Notes under the pieces: model-generated
The model's database searches: none
What the model was told of the DNA's origin: nothing
What the model saw: only the letters and a program-made list of their open reading frames with translations
Program-made: the position numbers and the translations under genes
In this document: positions 50,851 through 62,469 of the stretch, one piece after another
How positions within the stretch are numbered: position 1 is the first letter of the stretch
Layout of the letters: each line of letters begins with the position of its first letter
Assembly: GCA_015232365.1 (NCBI GenBank)
Contig: JADFZU010000006.1
Location: 21,456 to 85,455 of the forward strand
Length of the DNA stretch: 64,000 nt
Source: Magnetococcales bacterium
GTDB taxonomy: Bacteria; Pseudomonadota; Magnetococcia; Magnetococcales; JADFYX01
Direction of reading: 5' to 3'

Positions 50851-52767
50851 TTAAGAGTAAACGGTTACTAGAACCAAAAGACCAACAATCATAGCAAAAG
50901 CATAGTGGTATACGTAACCTGTCTGTACACCCTTAAACCATTGCGCCACGCGACCACAGGTTGCAGCAATACCGTTCACACCATAACCATCAATGATGGT
51001 TATATCACCGGTCTGCCATAACCCTCTGCCAATTGCTTTAGCCGGTTCTACAAATATCTTGTCGTACAGCTTATCAAAGTACCATGCATTCAAAAGGAAC
51101 TTATAGATACCCAAATATGTCTCAGCCAAAATTTTCGGCAGTGTAGTTACCTTTATATAGAGGAACCAGGCTAGAGTCAGTCCAACCAGGAATGCACCAA
51201 ACGGAAGCCACTTCACCCAGAGTGCTACATGGTGGGCGTTTGCCATGGCATCATGACCAGGAGCTAAGATAATAGCCTCTTTGAACCAACCTTCATGGAC
51301 CATTGGTGCTCCAAGCATTCCAGCGAATATCGCACCCACAGCCAAAACCAGAAGAGGAAAACGGATGGACCACGGAGCTTCATGGGCGTGGTCATATGCG
51401 TGTTGGTCACGGGGTTTGCCGTGGAAGGTCATAAAGATCAGGCGGAATGAGTAAAATGAGGTCAATACCGCAGCACTCATACCCATAACCCAGGCGATTG
51501 TACCTGAGGTGCTATGGGCAGCATAAGCTGCTTCTAGTATGGCATCTTTAGAGAAGAAGCCTGCTAGATATGGGAATCCAGTTAAGGCCAGGGTTCCAAT
51601 CATCATTACAGTATAGGTGATGGGAAGCTTTTTCCAGAGACCACCCATCTTGCGCATATCTTGCTCATGGTGCATAGCGTGGATTACCGCACCGGCACTC
51701 AAAAAGAGCAGGGCTTTGAAAAATGCGTGGGTCATAAGATGGAAAATTGCTGCTGAGTAGGCTGATACACCTGCGGCAAAAAACATATAACCAAGCTGAG
51801 AACAGGTAGAGTAGGCGATAACTTTTTTGATATCGTTCTGCACCAGACCAACAGTGGCAGCAAACAGTGCTGTTGTTGCTCCAACAAGCGTTACAACTGT
51901 AAGTGAAGTTTCAGACAGCTCAAACAGTGGCGAGGTTCTACAGACCATAAAGACACCAGCAGTAACCATGGTTGCAGCATGAATAAGAGCCGAAACCGGA
52001 GTTGGACCCTCCATAGCATCAGGCAGCCATGTATGGAGAATAAACTGTGCTGACTTGCCCATAGCACCAACAAAAAGCAGCAAAGTGATTACAGTTATAG
52101 TTGGAGAAGGACCAAAGAAGATAAAATCGATTGTTTTTGGATACTGATCCGTACCGGCCATCTGGAAAACCTGGGCATAATCCAGGGTACCAAAAACCAT
52201 GTATATAGCAAAAATACCGAGAGCAAAACCGAAATCGCCAACACGGTTGACCAGAAACGCCTTCATCGCGGCATTACAGGCAGACTCTTTTTGATACCAG
52301 AAGCCGATGAGGAGATATGAGGCCAGACCCACTCCTTCCCAGCCAAAGAATAGCTGAAGGAAGTTATCACCTGTTACCAGCATCAACATGGCAAAAGTGA
52401 AGAATGATAGATAGCTGAAGAACCTTGGCTGATGGGGATCTTCCGCCATGTAACCCACTGAGTAGATGTGGATCAGAGTGGATATACCGGAGACTACAAT
52501 CAACATGGTAGCAGTAATCCGGTCAATCAAGATACCAAAGTGCACCTTGAAATCACCTGCGATAATCCATGAGAAGATCTCCTTGCGGATCTCAGGGCCA
52601 TCACCAACGGCAACTTCAAAAAAGACAATAATAGCCAGTGCAGCAGAGACCGTCATTCCTAAGATGGTCACATTGCGAGCCATTGCTTTGCCAATATACC
52701 GTCCAAAGAGGCCAGCTATCATCGAGCCAATTAACGGGGCAACAATTATGAGAAGTTCTCTGCTCAT
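50851..52767 (-). CDS. nuoL: NADH-quinone oxidoreductase subunit L
   Basis: HIYSVGYMAEDPHQPRFFSYLSFFTFAMLMLV, WLPDAMEGPTPVSALIHAATMVTAGVFM. Confidence 0.97.
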   Translation of the reverse strand: MSRELLIIVAPLIGSMIAGLFGRYIGKAMARNVTILGMTVSAALAIIVFFEVAVGDGPEIRKEIFSWIIAGDFKVHFGILIDRITATMLIVVSGISTLIHIYSVGYMAEDPHQPRFFSYLSFFTFAMLMLVTGDNFLQLFFGWEGVGLASYLLIGFWYQKESACNAAMKAFLVNRVGDFGFALGIFAIYMVFGTLDYAQVFQMAGTDQYPKTIDFIFFGPSPTITVITLLLFVGAMGKSAQFILHTWLPDAMEGPTPVSALIHAATMVTAGVFMVCRTSPLFELSETSLTVVTLVGATTALFAATVGLVQNDIKKVIAYSTCSQLGYMFFAAGVSAYSAAIFHLMTHAFFKALLFLSAGAVIHAMHHEQDMRKMGGLWKKLPITYTVMMIGTLALTGFPYLAGFFSKDAILEAAYAAHSTSGTIAWVMGMSAAVLTSFYSFRLIFMTFHGKPRDQHAYDHAHEAPWSIRFPLLVLAVGAIFAGMLGAPMVHEGWFKEAIILAPGHDAMANAHHVALWVKWLPFGAFLVGLTLAWFLYIKVTTLPKILAETYLGIYKFLLNAWYFDKLYDKIFVEPAKAIGRGLWQTGDITIIDGYGVNGIAATCGRVAQWFKGVQTGYVYHYAFAMIVGLLVLVTVYS

Positions 52768-52797
52768 GTTTTTTAAAAATGCCGGATAGTCCGGTCC

Positions 52798-53100
52798 TTA
52801 TCCCTTCAAGGTGTCGATTTCTTCAACGTCAATTGTTGCTCTGTTCCTGAAAAATGTAACCAGGATAGCAAGACCAATAGCCGCTTCTGCTGCTGCAACA
52901 GTCAGCACAAAAAAGGTGATAATCTGCCCATCTATGTTGCCAAGGTAGCTGGAAAAGGCAACAAAGTTGATATTGACTGACAGAAGTATCAATTCAATAC
53001 TCATCATGATAATGATGACATTGCGTCGATTCATGAAAATGCCAAACACACCAATGGTAAAAAGTAGGGCACTTAGTATTAGATAGTTGTTTAAGCTCAT
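52798..53100 (-). CDS. nuoK: NADH-quinone oxidoreductase subunit K
   Basis: [50 protein letters not shown]; start corrected to the ATG at 53100. Confidence 0.96.
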   Translation of the reverse strand: MSLNNYLILSALLFTIGVFGIFMNRRNVIIIMMSIELILLSVNINFVAFSSYLGNIDGQIITFFVLTVAAAEAAIGLAILVTFFRNRATIDVEEIDTLKG

Positions 53101-53104
53101 TCTA

Positions 53105-53701
53105 TTACGATGCCCCCTCGCCAGATGCCACTTTTTTAAGTTCAACAGATTGCTCTGGTGTTCTTGCCATCTGTTTTTGGATGTTTTGCCGTTTAGGACG
53201 TTTACGCTCACGGTAGGTAAGAACAATAGCTCCCACCAAAGCCACCAACAAGATAACTGAGGCTATCTCAAAAGGCAGTAGATATTTTGTGTAGAGTAAG
53301 CGTCCCAACTCCAATGTATTTGGTACATCACTTGCCACAGCACCTGCTGCATCATGGTCGATATGGACCTGAGTGATTATAACTATCAACTCTATTAGGA
53401 TTATAACACCAACAGCAATGCCCATAGGCAGATACTGCATTGCCCGCTCTTTGAGTGCTGAAAACTCAACATCCAGCATCATAACCACAAAGAGGAACAA
53501 GATTGCCACTGCACCCATGTAGACCATAATAAGTATGGCCGCCAGGAACTCAGCACCCAACAGCACAAATAGTGCTGATGTGGTAAAAAATGTCAGGACC
53601 AAAAATAGGACTGAATGGACCTGATTTTTTACGCTGACTACACCGAGTGCTGCAATGACGGTGATCGTCGCAAAAAGGTAGAAAACTATATCCGCTACCA
53701 T
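53105..53701 (-). CDS. nuoJ: NADH-quinone oxidoreductase subunit J
   Basis: [49 protein letters not shown]. Confidence 0.96.
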   Translation of the reverse strand: MVADIVFYLFATITVIAALGVVSVKNQVHSVLFLVLTFFTTSALFVLLGAEFLAAILIMVYMGAVAILFLFVVMMLDVEFSALKERAMQYLPMGIAVGVIILIELIVIITQVHIDHDAAGAVASDVPNTLELGRLLYTKYLLPFEIASVILLVALVGAIVLTYRERKRPKRQNIQKQMARTPEQSVELKKVASGEGAS

Positions 53702-53721
53702 GATTACCTCAAAACCCCTAA

Positions 53722-54219
53722 CTACCGATATTTACCGTCTGCTTCAATACAGGCATCCAACTCTTTTTTCCACTGCTCGCCGTTTGCCAACAGCTTCTGC
53801 TTGGAGAAATAGAGATCAGCCCGCGACTCTCCAACATATTCAAAATTTGGCCCTAGAACAATTGCCTCAACTGGGCATGCCTCTTGACAATAACCGCAAA
53901 AAATGCATTTTGTCTGGTCGATGTCATATACAGATGTTAAACGTTCGCTTGCTGTGCTGTTAACATCTATCTCAATGTAGATAGCCTCTGCTGGACACAC
54001 CGCCTCACATAGTTTACAAGCTACACAACGCTCACCACCATCGTCATGCTTTCTAAGGGCATGTTCACCGCGAAACCTTGGTGAGATAGGGGTTCGCTCT
54101 TCTGGATATTGGATGGTGATGTTGGGTTTGAAAAAATGCTTCAACGTCACCGCCATACCCTGAGCCAACTCCTTCAGGAGAAAACTGCCAAGCAACTGTT
54201 TGAAATCGATACTCATCAA
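53722..54219 (-). CDS. nuoI: NADH-quinone oxidoreductase subunit I
   Basis: Two 4Fe-4S motifs [16 protein letters not shown] and [16 protein letters not shown]. Confidence 0.97.
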   Translation of the reverse strand: MMSIDFKQLLGSFLLKELAQGMAVTLKHFFKPNITIQYPEERTPISPRFRGEHALRKHDDGGERCVACKLCEAVCPAEAIYIEIDVNSTASERLTSVYDIDQTKCIFCGYCQEACPVEAIVLGPNFEYVGESRADLYFSKQKLLANGEQWKKELDACIEADGKYR

Positions 54220-54230
54220 CTACTCTCCTG

Positions 54231-55271
54231 TTACGCCTTGAATAGATGGATCATCAACCCGGTCAAGAAGATCCAGAATAGTGATACCGGGAGAAAAACC
54301 TTCCACCCCAACCGCATTAGTTGATCATAGCGGTATCTGGGGAACGTAGCGCGTAGCCATAAGAACACAAACATCAAGAAACCAGCCTTTATTCCCAACC
54401 ATACCAGACCGGGGATAAAGGAGAGCAGGCCAATTGGTGGCAGCCAGCCACCCAAAAACATCAAGGCACCTAAGAAAGAAACCATCACAATGTTGGCATA
54501 CTCTCCCATGAAGAATACACCAGAACTCATTGCTGAGTATTCAGTGATAAAACCGGCAACAAGTTCGGCTTCCGCCTCAGGTAGATCGAAAGGTGCTCGG
54601 TTTGTCTCAGCAACTACAGAGATGAAATAGATAACAAACAGTGGTAACAGAGGTACTATATTCCATACATCACTCTGGGCTTCAACCACATCAACAAGGT
54701 TCAGACTACCAGTTAACATAACAACTGGAATCAAAGTAAACCCCATGGATACCTCGTAGGATATCATCTGGGATGCTGAACGCATGGAGCCAAGAAAAGC
54801 GTACCTGGAGTTAGATGCCCAACCAGCCATCAACACACCGTATGCACCCAAGGAGGATATGGCCAAAATAAACAGCAATCCTATATTTATATCTGCCAAC
54901 ACCAGTTCAGGAGAGAACGGGACAACCGCCCAGACTACCAGAGCCGGAGCCAGGGTCAGGGTTGGAGCCAGAAAGAAAACCGGCAGGTCAGCATGTTTTG
55001 GTATAATTGTCTCTTTGGTTATCAGTTTAAGTGCATCTGCCAGCGGTAGTAAAACGCCAAATATTCCAGCCCGGTTTGGACCAGGACGCACTTGCATTGC
55101 ACCAATAATCTTCCGCTCAGCCAGAGTGATGTAGGTCACAATGAACAGCACAGGGGCCAAAAGCATTACCACCTTTGCCACCGTCCATACTAGTGGCCAG
55201 AGCAGGGTGCCGAATAGATCCTCACCGAATGTGTGAATTATCGGTAGGATAGTTTGCAGGATTTCAGACAT
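54231..55271 (-). CDS. nuoH: NADH-quinone oxidoreductase subunit H
   Basis: ERKIIGAMQVRPGPNRAGIFGVLLPLADALKL; AETNRAPFDLPEAEAELVAGFITEYS. Confidence 0.98.
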   Translation of the reverse strand: MSEILQTILPIIHTFGEDLFGTLLWPLVWTVAKVVMLLAPVLFIVTYITLAERKIIGAMQVRPGPNRAGIFGVLLPLADALKLITKETIIPKHADLPVFFLAPTLTLAPALVVWAVVPFSPELVLADINIGLLFILAISSLGAYGVLMAGWASNSRYAFLGSMRSASQMISYEVSMGFTLIPVVMLTGSLNLVDVVEAQSDVWNIVPLLPLFVIYFISVVAETNRAPFDLPEAEAELVAGFITEYSAMSSGVFFMGEYANIVMVSFLGALMFLGGWLPPIGLLSFIPGLVWLGIKAGFLMFVFLWLRATFPRYRYDQLMRLGWKVFLPVSLFWIFLTGLMIHLFKA

Positions 55272-55329
55272 TTATTCCCGATCCCAACCTTGTGGTCCTC
55301 TGATTAACAAAAGACAAAAAATTATTATA

Positions 55330-57717
55330 TTACAGCGCAACTATACTAATTTGTGGGAAGCCTTCTTCCCAGTTATACAGATCCTGAACCAAACCTTCTG
55401 TAGATCCAAACTGCCCAAAGATAACTCCCTTAGGCACTTTTTTATCAATTTTAGCTTTTATTTCAACGTTTTTCTCGCCACTTATCAATCTAACCTTTTG
55501 GCCGTCAGCTATACTCTGCAACGCTGCGTCCTCAGGATTGATCTGCACCGAGCTGCCATCCACAAGTAGAGCAAGGGTGCTAGAATTTTTAGCAACGCTG
55601 CTATCTTGATAGAAAGATGCCTCAACCACAAGGGTCATGCCACCTTTAGCTTTTTTGCCATTAGCAGCTTCAAGTCCTGTTGTTACAGGAGAGTGGTCAC
55701 AAGCAGGTGCAATTTCGTTTGCATATAGCTCAGAGAGATCATAACGGTGGTCAGCATTTGCCATCGCTAATCTTAAAGCTTCTATGTTGTTATAAGAGAG
55801 AGGCTGAGAAAAACGGTCACTTAACGCCCGCAGTATCCGCCACTGCTCTTTACTCTCAATCGGACCGTTTACCGCTTTCTGCCCTCTTTGAACCCGGCCT
55901 TCACAGTTGGTTATTGTGCTCTCTTTTTCACCAAGGGCCAGACCAGCAAGAATAACATCAGCATTTTTGCTGGATTGGTTGGTGTGGGTTCCAATATAGA
56001 TCACCTGAGCTTTATCAAGAGCTGTTTTTACCAACTGGCTATCTATTGCGTCTGTAGCTGGGTCTCCACCTAATAGAAGTAGAACTTTTATCTCACCAGA
56101 CGCTGCAGCTTTAAAAATTTCCAGTGAATTCTTGCCGCTGGAGTCTAAAGATTTATAGCCAGCTCCACGATGGGGTACAACGCCTAAATCTTGAGCTGCT
56201 GCTGAGTTGCCTCTGGAGGCTACACGGTTAAAGCCGTTCCATTTACCATTTAAAGCGGAGGCTTTTCCGGTTATGGCAACTGCCAAGCGACGAATTGACT
56301 CTGCGTCTGGATGGTAGTTGGCGTAATCTCCTAGCAGGATAACAGGACGCTCACTAGCTTTAAGGGCTGTGGCAATTTGACCTGCTTCACTTTTAGCATC
56401 AGCTTTATCAAAACCGGCCAAAACTGCATTTAAAAATTCAATCTCACCACCTGGATGAACAACAGACTGTTTCAGTCCCTCTAAGTTGGTATTTAGCTGC
56501 CGTGGATTCAGGGAGAACATTCTTGCTCCCTCCAGCGAAGCCTGCCGCAAACGAAGATTGAGCAGAGGAGTTTCAAAACGTGGGTCACAGCCGATAAGAA
56601 ATGCAGCATCTGCTGTTGCCATATCGGCAAGGCTGGTGTTCATCATCAGATCAGCACGGGTCAACTTAACCGTGTCGCCGCTAAAATCCTGGATACGGGT
56701 ACGGTGGTCAATATTACCTGTTCCCACAGCATTACGGAGAAAATCCTGGAAGGCATAAAGCTCTTCAGCACCATGCCCGGATGGATCAGCAATACCGGCA
56801 ACTTCATCAGGCTTAACACCTTTTATCAACTCAGCAGCTCTATCCATAGCTGACTGCCAGGAGATAGTGCCAGGCTCGTCTTTAACAGATGGTTGCTCCA
56901 GGCGGTTAGCTGTCAAACCGTCATAGGCAAAACGGCCTTTATTACATAGCCATGACAGATTGATCTCGTCACACTCACGAGACATAACCCTTTTGATTGT
57001 GTTATCCAGGTAGTCATTGCTAGTTTGGCAGCCAACTGAGCAGAGGTCACAGATCCCATCAGCATTTTTAAGCTCCCAGCCACGGGCCTGAAAATGGAAA
57101 GGTTTCAGGTTTAGTGCACCAACAGGGCATGATTCGGCGATGTTGCCAGCCATCTCAGATGTAAGGGTAAGCTTCTCTACATAAGGGCCGACCTTCATAT
57201 GGTCGCCACGGCCAACTGCTCCCATCTCCTCAACACCAGCCACTTCGGTGGAGAATCTGATGCAGCGGGTACACTGGATACAGCGGTTCATCTCGGTCTC
57301 AATTAACGGACCAAGGTCGTAGTTGGGAAATTGCCGTTTCTCCTCTCGGTAGCGACTTCGGTCTGGTCCGTATTTCATTGCCAGATCTTGAAGTGAACAC
57401 TCACCGCCCTGATCACATACCGGGCAGTCGAGAGGGTGGTTGATGAGAAGAAACTCCATCACACCCTTGCGTGCCTCAGTGACCATTTCAGAGTTGGTAC
57501 TGACTACCATACCGTCATTAACCGGCATAGCACAGGAGATGACAGGTCGTGGCATCTTCTCAACTTCGACCAAACACATCCGGCAGTTGCCAGATATGGC
57601 TAGTTTTGGGTGATAACAAAAGTGGGGGATGTAGACACCAAGCTGCTTAGCTGCCTCCATAATGGTGGCACCCGGCTTGACGCTAATCTCCTTCCCGTCG
57701 ATGATAAGAGTTGGCAT
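55330..57717 (-). CDS. nuoG: NADH-quinone oxidoreductase subunit G
   Basis: HFCYHPKLAISGNCRMCLVEVE, HPLDCPVCDQGGECSLQDLAMKYG, molybdopterin-oxidoreductase-like C-terminal region. Confidence 0.96.
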   Translation of the reverse strand: MPTLIIDGKEISVKPGATIMEAAKQLGVYIPHFCYHPKLAISGNCRMCLVEVEKMPRPVISCAMPVNDGMVVSTNSEMVTEARKGVMEFLLINHPLDCPVCDQGGECSLQDLAMKYGPDRSRYREEKRQFPNYDLGPLIETEMNRCIQCTRCIRFSTEVAGVEEMGAVGRGDHMKVGPYVEKLTLTSEMAGNIAESCPVGALNLKPFHFQARGWELKNADGICDLCSVGCQTSNDYLDNTIKRVMSRECDEINLSWLCNKGRFAYDGLTANRLEQPSVKDEPGTISWQSAMDRAAELIKGVKPDEVAGIADPSGHGAEELYAFQDFLRNAVGTGNIDHRTRIQDFSGDTVKLTRADLMMNTSLADMATADAAFLIGCDPRFETPLLNLRLRQASLEGARMFSLNPRQLNTNLEGLKQSVVHPGGEIEFLNAVLAGFDKADAKSEAGQIATALKASERPVILLGDYANYHPDAESIRRLAVAITGKASALNGKWNGFNRVASRGNSAAAQDLGVVPHRGAGYKSLDSSGKNSLEIFKAAASGEIKVLLLLGGDPATDAIDSQLVKTALDKAQVIYIGTHTNQSSKNADVILAGLALGEKESTITNCEGRVQRGQKAVNGPIESKEQWRILRALSDRFSQPLSYNNIEALRLAMANADHRYDLSELYANEIAPACDHSPVTTGLEAANGKKAKGGMTLVVEASFYQDSSVAKNSSTLALLVDGSSVQINPEDAALQSIADGQKVRLISGEKNVEIKAKIDKKVPKGVIFGQFGSTEGLVQDLYNWEEGFPQISIVAL

Positions 57718-57733
57718 CTTCTCGGTTTGCTCC

Positions 57734-59008
57734 TCAGCCTACCATGCAGCGGCCGTGTTCTACGTGATAAATATATTCGTCCCGGAACGCTTTGATTGAA
57801 CCAGCTACTGGTCCTACCGCTGCATCACCGAGGGCGCAGATTGTTTTTCCTGATATATTGTCGCCGATACTCAGCAACAGGTCGATGTCACCTTCAACAC
57901 CTTGACCGTTCTCTATTCTGGTCATTATCTGTGATATCCAGCCTGTTCCCTCCCGGCATGGAGTACACTGTCCACAAGATTCATGGCGATAAAAACGTGA
58001 CAACCGTTCAACTGCCTTTACGATGCAGACCGATTTGTCCAAAACGATCATTGCTCCAGAGCCAAGCATACTTCCAGCTTTGGCTATTGCGTCATAATCC
58101 ATGGTGACGGTATCACATACATCCTTTGGGAGAATTGCTGAAGATGAGCCTCCTGGAATTACCCCTTTTAGATTGTCCCAACCTCCCCTAACGCCACCAG
58201 CATACTCTTCGATCAGGGTCTTCATGGGAATACCAAGCTCTACCTCATAGTTGCCAGGTTTGTTAACATGGCCGGAGATAGAAAAAAGTTTGGTTCCACT
58301 AGATTTTTCCACGCCCAGATTGCCATACCATTCGCCACCATTCTCAATAATGGATGGTACGGAGGCCAGAGTCTCTACATTATTGATAACTGTTGGACCG
58401 CCCCACAAACCAATATTGGCTGGAAATGGTGGCTTAACCCGTGGTTGACCTTTTTTCCCTTCAAGGGATTCGATAAGCCCGGTCTCTTCGCCACAGACAT
58501 ATGCACCGCCACCACGGTGTATAGCAAGATCAAAACGGATTTTTTTGCCGTTAATATTTTTCCCGAGGCGACCATTATCGTAAGCCTCTTTAATGGCCTC
58601 TTCTAAAATCTCTGCTTCTCGAACAAACTCGCCACGAATGTAGATATAACCACGCTCTGCTCCTACTGCGTACGCGGCAATTACCATCCCTTCGATGAGC
58701 ATATGCGGGGTGTAGCGCATTATATCACGGTCTTTACAGGTCCCTGGCTCACCTTCGTCAGCATTACAAACCAGATATTTGTCCCTGGAGTTATCCTTGG
58801 GAATAAAAGACCATTTCAGCCCGGCTGGAAATCCTGCACCACCCCGACCACGAATACCCGCACGCTTCACCTCGTCAATCACATCCTCAGTGGACATGGA
58901 CATGGCACGCTCAGCCTGTTTATAGCCACCATCCTGACAATATACCTTGTAGGTGTGGCTATCTTTTTTATGGATATTCTTAAAAAGGATTTGTACTTTA
59001 CTGCTCAT
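57734..59008 (-). CDS. nuoF: NADH-quinone oxidoreductase subunit F
   Basis: GIRGRGGAGFPAGLKWSF, ADEGEPGTCKDRDIMRY, ESCGQCTPCREGTGW. Confidence 0.97.
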   Translation of the reverse strand: MSSKVQILFKNIHKKDSHTYKVYCQDGGYKQAERAMSMSTEDVIDEVKRAGIRGRGGAGFPAGLKWSFIPKDNSRDKYLVCNADEGEPGTCKDRDIMRYTPHMLIEGMVIAAYAVGAERGYIYIRGEFVREAEILEEAIKEAYDNGRLGKNINGKKIRFDLAIHRGGGAYVCGEETGLIESLEGKKGQPRVKPPFPANIGLWGGPTVINNVETLASVPSIIENGGEWYGNLGVEKSSGTKLFSISGHVNKPGNYEVELGIPMKTLIEEYAGGVRGGWDNLKGVIPGGSSSAILPKDVCDTVTMDYDAIAKAGSMLGSGAMIVLDKSVCIVKAVERLSRFYRHESCGQCTPCREGTGWISQIMTRIENGQGVEGDIDLLLSIGDNISGKTICALGDAAVGPVAGSIKAFRDEYIYHVEHGRCMVG

Positions 59009-59021
59009 GTTTTAATCCTGT

Positions 59022-59537
59022 TCAAGGTAGACGGTCGATAATCTCGGCAATTGTGTCTGCCGTTAGATTTTCGTGATAGTCATCATTAACCTGCATCATT
59101 GGTGCACGAATGCAGGCTCCAAGACACTCAACCTCCGAAAGGGTAAAGCGGTTGTCTTGAGTGGTTGCACCCATTTTGATCTGTAGCTTATCCTCCAAGA
59201 CCTTTACAACATTGTCCGAGTCACACAACCAACAGGCAATATTGGTGCAGACCTGCACATGATATTTCCCTACCGGTTTTAGATTATACATAGTATAGAA
59301 GGTCGCAACTTCGTAACAACGAATCGGTGCAACTCCTACAACTTCAGCCACATAATCAAGGGAAGCCTGTGAAAGCCAGCCTCCGAACTCCTTCTGGGCA
59401 AGATGGAGAACCGGCATCAGTGCCGACGCCCTCCGCTCCTCAGGGTAGCGGCTGAAAATTATCTCCACCTGTTTCATCGCGTCAGCGTTGAATTGTGGTT
59501 TTTCTAGTTGTGTATTTTCTTGCATCTCACTCATCAA
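59022..59537 (-). CDS. nuoE: NADH-quinone oxidoreductase subunit E
   Basis: VATFYTMYNLKPVGKYHVQVCTNIACWL, VECLGACIRAPMMQVND. Confidence 0.96.
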   Translation of the reverse strand: MMSEMQENTQLEKPQFNADAMKQVEIIFSRYPEERRASALMPVLHLAQKEFGGWLSQASLDYVAEVVGVAPIRCYEVATFYTMYNLKPVGKYHVQVCTNIACWLCDSDNVVKVLEDKLQIKMGATTQDNRFTLSEVECLGACIRAPMMQVNDDYHENLTADTIAEIIDRLP

Positions 59538-59600
59538 TTAAATGCCGAGTCAGGGGGCTTTTGATCTACGCCTCCTACTCGCTATTAACGGGTACCTACT

Positions 59601-60785
59601 TTACCGGTCAATCTCACCAAACACAATATCTATAGAGCCAATAATGGTCGTTACATCGGTCAGCATCAGCCCTGGCAACATCTCTTTTGCCGCCTGAAGA
59701 TGGTTGTAACCTGCCGGTCTGATTTTAACCCGGTAGGGCTTGCTGCCACCTTTGGAGACTATATAGACTCCAAACTCACCTTTAGGGCTCTCAGTGGCAA
59801 GATAAACTTCGCCCTCTGGTACTTCAAAACCTTGCGAAAAGTGTTTAAAGTGCAGAATAAGAGACTCCATCTTGTTCTCTTGATCTTCCTGCTTGGGAAC
59901 CGAAAGTTTGAAGTTTTCGTGTTTAACCGGTCCCGGTTCCATCTGCTCCAAACATTGCTGAATTATTCTGCAACTCTGGCGTAGCTCTTCAACTCGAACC
60001 AGATAACGGTCATAACTATCACCATTTTTGCCTACCGGAATATCAAAATCAATCTTGGCATAGGCGTCGTAAGGCTCGGCTTTTCTTAAATCGAAGGCAA
60101 CTCCTGAGCCACGCAACATCGGACCAACAAACCCCCAATCCAATGCTTGGGCTTCAGAGACAACTCCCACATCCACCAACCGCTGTTTCCAGATCCGGTT
60201 GTTGGTCAACAGAACTTCATACTCATCAATTTTTGATGGAAAATCGTCGATGAACGCCCGAATTTTTTCAGCGTGCCCCTCAGGGAAATCTTTACCAACT
60301 CCACCAGGACGGAAATATGCTGCGTGCATTCTTGCACCGCAAACCTCCTCATAGAGATCAAAAACAACCTCTCTCTCCCGGAAGGTGTAGATAAACATGG
60401 TCATAGCCCCAACATCCAGACCATGAGCACCTAAAAAGAGCAGATGGTTTAGAATGCGAGTCAACTCGGCATAAATAACCCGAATGTACTGTGCTCTTGG
60501 TGGAGCCTCAATGCCAAGGAGTTTTTCAACTGCCAACACCCAGGTGTGCTCCTCTGACATCATGGACATGTAGTCCAAGCGGTCAAAATAGGGGACACCC
60601 TGAAGATAGGTTTTGTGCTCTAGAAGCTTTTCTGTACCACGGTGCAGAAGACCAATATGAGGGTCTGCACGCTCCACTACCTCGCCATCCAACTCCAGCA
60701 ATAGGCGTAGCACGCCATGGGCCGCTGGATGTTGTGGTCCAAAGTTAATGGTATAGTTCTGAAACTCTTTAGGCTCTTCCATCAA
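59601..60785 (-). CDS. nuoD: NADH-quinone oxidoreductase subunit D
   Basis: [56 protein letters not shown]. Confidence 0.98.
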   Translation of the reverse strand: MMEEPKEFQNYTINFGPQHPAAHGVLRLLLELDGEVVERADPHIGLLHRGTEKLLEHKTYLQGVPYFDRLDYMSMMSEEHTWVLAVEKLLGIEAPPRAQYIRVIYAELTRILNHLLFLGAHGLDVGAMTMFIYTFREREVVFDLYEEVCGARMHAAYFRPGGVGKDFPEGHAEKIRAFIDDFPSKIDEYEVLLTNNRIWKQRLVDVGVVSEAQALDWGFVGPMLRGSGVAFDLRKAEPYDAYAKIDFDIPVGKNGDSYDRYLVRVEELRQSCRIIQQCLEQMEPGPVKHENFKLSVPKQEDQENKMESLILHFKHFSQGFEVPEGEVYLATESPKGEFGVYIVSKGGSKPYRVKIRPAGYNHLQAAKEMLPGLMLTDVTTIIGSIDIVFGEIDR

Positions 60786-60836
60786 TCGCTATCCACCGCC
60801 AAAAAACTTCTAAGCTAGTAAAAAAACAGTATATTC

Positions 60837-61427
60837 TCAGTGGCTCTGTTGGTATGGTTCCCGTCTACTGCGTTTAAATGGTTCTCTTTTGCTCTTACTC
60901 ATATCAACCGGTACTCGAACTACACGGCGAAGCTTTTCGTCATACTTCATCTCAATCTTGCCGCTGAGAGGGAAATCCTTTCTCAGAGGATGGCCGTCAA
61001 ACTCATACTCATTGAGGATACGTCTAAGGTCTGGATGGTTGCTGAACATAATTCCCAACATGTCATAGGCTTCACGCTCGTACCAGTTTGCACAACTCCA
61101 TATTGAAGTTATGGACGGTACTGCCGCCCCTTCATCAACCGAAACCTTGACACGAATCCTCTGATTCTTTTTTACCGACAGAAGCTGGTAGACAACCTCT
61201 AGTGGTTTGTCCCGTTTAGGATAGTGGACTCCTGCTAAATCAATCATCAGGGTAAAGTTCAGGCCAGGGCCATCACGTAACTGGCTCATTGTCTCTATTA
61301 GCTGTTTTGGCTCTACACGAATCACCAGAGAGTCAATCTCACGCTCACGAGGCAGGTCGGGAAATTTTTCACTGACAAGCTTTTCCAGGTTTTCCAGCTT
61401 CTCTTCGGTCATGCCCGCTCTCCCCAA
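60837..61427 (-). CDS. nuoC: NADH-quinone oxidoreductase subunit C
   Basis: [40 protein letters not shown]; start likely the internal MTEEKLEN, overlapping nuoB. Confidence 0.95.
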   Translation of the reverse strand: MGRAGMTEEKLENLEKLVSEKFPDLPREREIDSLVIRVEPKQLIETMSQLRDGPGLNFTLMIDLAGVHYPKRDKPLEVVYQLLSVKKNQRIRVKVSVDEGAAVPSITSIWSCANWYEREAYDMLGIMFSNHPDLRRILNEYEFDGHPLRKDFPLSGKIEMKYDEKLRRVVRVPVDMSKSKREPFKRSRREPYQQSH

Positions 61428-61921
61428 CCACTGTAGATGGTGTGGGTACGGTGGATCTTCTTATGGAGTTGAAGTATGCCGTACAAAAATGCTTCTGCGG
61501 TTGGAGGGCAACCGGGTATATATATATCTACTGGGACAATTTGATCACAACCACGAACAGTTGAGTAGCCGTAATGATAATAACCGCCGCCATTGGCACA
61601 TGAGCCCATGGAGATAACCCAGCGTGGTTCAGCCATTTGATCGTAGAGCAGGCGAAGAGCGGGGGCCATTTTGTTGGTGAGGGTTCCTGCTACAATCATT
61701 ACATCAGACTGCCGTGGGCTACCACGAAAAGCACCCATGCCAAAACGGTCAAGGTCGTAACGGCTAGCACCGGCATGCATCATCTCTACGGCACAGCAAG
61801 CCAAACCAAAGGTCATGGGCCACATGGAGCAGGTTCTTGCCCAGTTTACCAGTTTGTCGGCAGAAGCGAGCATAAAGCCCCGCTCTGAGACATCTTTGTT
61901 GATCTCTTCTACTACTCCCAT
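61409..61921 (-). CDS. nuoB: NADH-quinone oxidoreductase subunit B
   Basis: [70 protein letters not shown]. Confidence 0.97.
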   Translation of the reverse strand: MGVVEEINKDVSERGFMLASADKLVNWARTCSMWPMTFGLACCAVEMMHAGASRYDLDRFGMGAFRGSPRQSDVMIVAGTLTNKMAPALRLLYDQMAEPRWVISMGSCANGGGYYHYGYSTVRGCDQIVPVDIYIPGCPPTAEAFLYGILQLHKKIHRTHTIYSGWGERA

Positions 61922-62271
61922 TCTAATGCACCTTTCTTCCAAGCGTAGATGTAGCCAACAAGAAGAACAAAGAGAAAGAGGACCATCTCAATGAAGCCAA
62001 TAATGCCAATATCATTGAAAGCCACTGCCCACGGGAACAAAAAGGCAGCCTCAATGTCAAAGATTATGAAAAGAATTGCGACAAGGTAGAACCGTACATC
62101 AAACTGCATGCGAATACGGTTGAATGGCTCAAATCCGCACTCGTACTGGCTCTGTTTGTCTGCATAGGGGTTTTTCGGGCCGACGATGTAGGACAGCCCT
62201 ATCATGCCGACGGCCATTGCCATACCAGCACCAAGAAGGACGAGAACCGGGAAATAACTTTCAAGCATTAT
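61912..62271 (-). CDS. nuoA: NADH-quinone oxidoreductase subunit A
   Basis: [50 protein letters not shown]; likely start MLESYFP. Confidence 0.96.
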   Translation of the reverse strand: MMLESYFPVLVLLGAGMAMAVGMIGLSYIVGPKNPYADKQSQYECGFEPFNRIRMQFDVRFYLVAILFIIFDIEAAFLFPWAVAFNDIGIIGFIEMVLFLFVLLVGYIYAWKKGALEWE

Positions 62272-62469
62272 TCTAAAACTCCAAATCGTCCCACTGTAGA
62301 GACAAATCACACATTAAAATAACCGGAGCAACAGTTCGCCTACATCAAATTTAAGGCTCCAAAAATTTACACCCCATACACTTCATAGTCAACGGTCTAA
62401 AGCCACTATATCATTAGCAAAAGCTAATAGTCCCAGGCGATTCCCTTAAATTTGCAGAGGTTACGTATA